NCBI GenBank assembly: GCA_031431235.1
Contig: JANPDA010000041.1
Span: 1-5,961 of the forward strand
Direction of reading: 5' to 3'
Length of the DNA stretch: 5,961 bases
From: JANNSW01 sp031431235
GTDB taxonomy: Bacteria; Pseudomonadota; Alphaproteobacteria; Rhizobiales; Hyphomicrobiaceae
Notes under the pieces: model-generated
The model's input: the letters and a program-made list of their open reading frames with translations, nothing else
Told to the model about the DNA's origin: nothing
The model's database searches: none
Shown here: in pieces, positions 5,883-5,961 of the stretch
Layout of the letters: each line of letters opens with the position of its first letter
How positions within the stretch are numbered: position 1 is the stretch's first letter
Position numbers and translations under genes: made by a program

Positions 5883-5927
5883 CAGGCTGAGCCGATCGCG
5901 GATCCGACCGCGGCCAGTTTGACCTTG

Positions 5928-5961
5928 CTATTCGGGCTGGATGCGAATATCGATCGGCACA
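5928..5961 (-). CDS. Possible C-terminal end of a minus-strand gene entering from the right
   Basis: On the minus strand, from 5960 down, one frame reads VPIDIRIQPE and then TAG (5930-5928). The alternation of hydrophobic and charged residues would suit a C-terminal strand, and a hairpin follows about 46 bases downstream. Ten codons are too few to identify a family. The plus strand is also open here, so this is only a suggestion that could be settled by the adjacent sequence. Confidence 0.22.
   Translation of the reverse strand, partial: VPIDIRIQPE

Noticed and set aside
5831..5961. Plus-strand coding at the right edge (frame reading ...SLTLLFGLDANIDRH)
   Set aside because: The frame is open but has no start codon with a ribosome site and overlaps a hairpin; too short to support a gene.

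Overview
The window looks like a piece of chromosome from a high-GC alphaproteobacterium. This rests on strongly G/C-ending codons in the first 4.1 kb and on a sensor histidine kinase sitting directly upstream of glnE, an arrangement I recall from alphaproteobacterial genomes. Genus and species cannot be given from the sequence alone.

Layout. Positions 1-1146 hold the 3' part of an envelope sensor histidine kinase whose 5' end lies outside the window. After a 39-bp gap comes a full-length glnE (1186-4137), the bifunctional adenylyltransferase/adenylyl-removing enzyme that sets glutamine synthetase activity according to nitrogen status. The two genes share strand and spacing and are probably co-transcribed. 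Inside the kinase ATP-binding domain, between the N box and G1 box, is an extra segment of about 18-20 residues. Its DNA contains a 7+7 bp inverted repeat resembling a dispersed intergenic palindromic repeat, apparently carried in frame in a coding region.

At the glnE stop codon the character of the sequence changes. Positions 4138-4384 are A+T-richer, non-coding and full of inverted repeats. Next comes a convergent gene on the minus strand (4385-5338) for a Bro-N/DinD-like protein, a family of phage antirepressor-related and DNA-damage-inducible proteins. Its upstream region (5339-5567) has no convincing gene but contains two clean palindromes, one a perfect 12-bp stem.

The most striking feature is at 5568-5786: a second copy, in direct orientation, of 219 bp of glnE (3707-3925). 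It differs at only three bases, all synonymous in the glnE frame. The copy ends abruptly in a GC-rich hairpin plus T9 tract that looks like an intrinsic terminator formed at the junction. The DinD-like gene and the true glnE 3' end are thus bracketed by near-identical direct repeats with an 1861-bp period. Homologous recombination between them would excise the island and shorten GlnE. The sequence suggests a small, recently rearranged mobile or genomic-island region next to glnE. No integrase, transposase or reverse transcriptase is visible, so the mechanism is unknown.

Positions 5787-5961 hold the terminator, a small hairpin and possibly the last ten codons of a minus-strand gene entering from the right.
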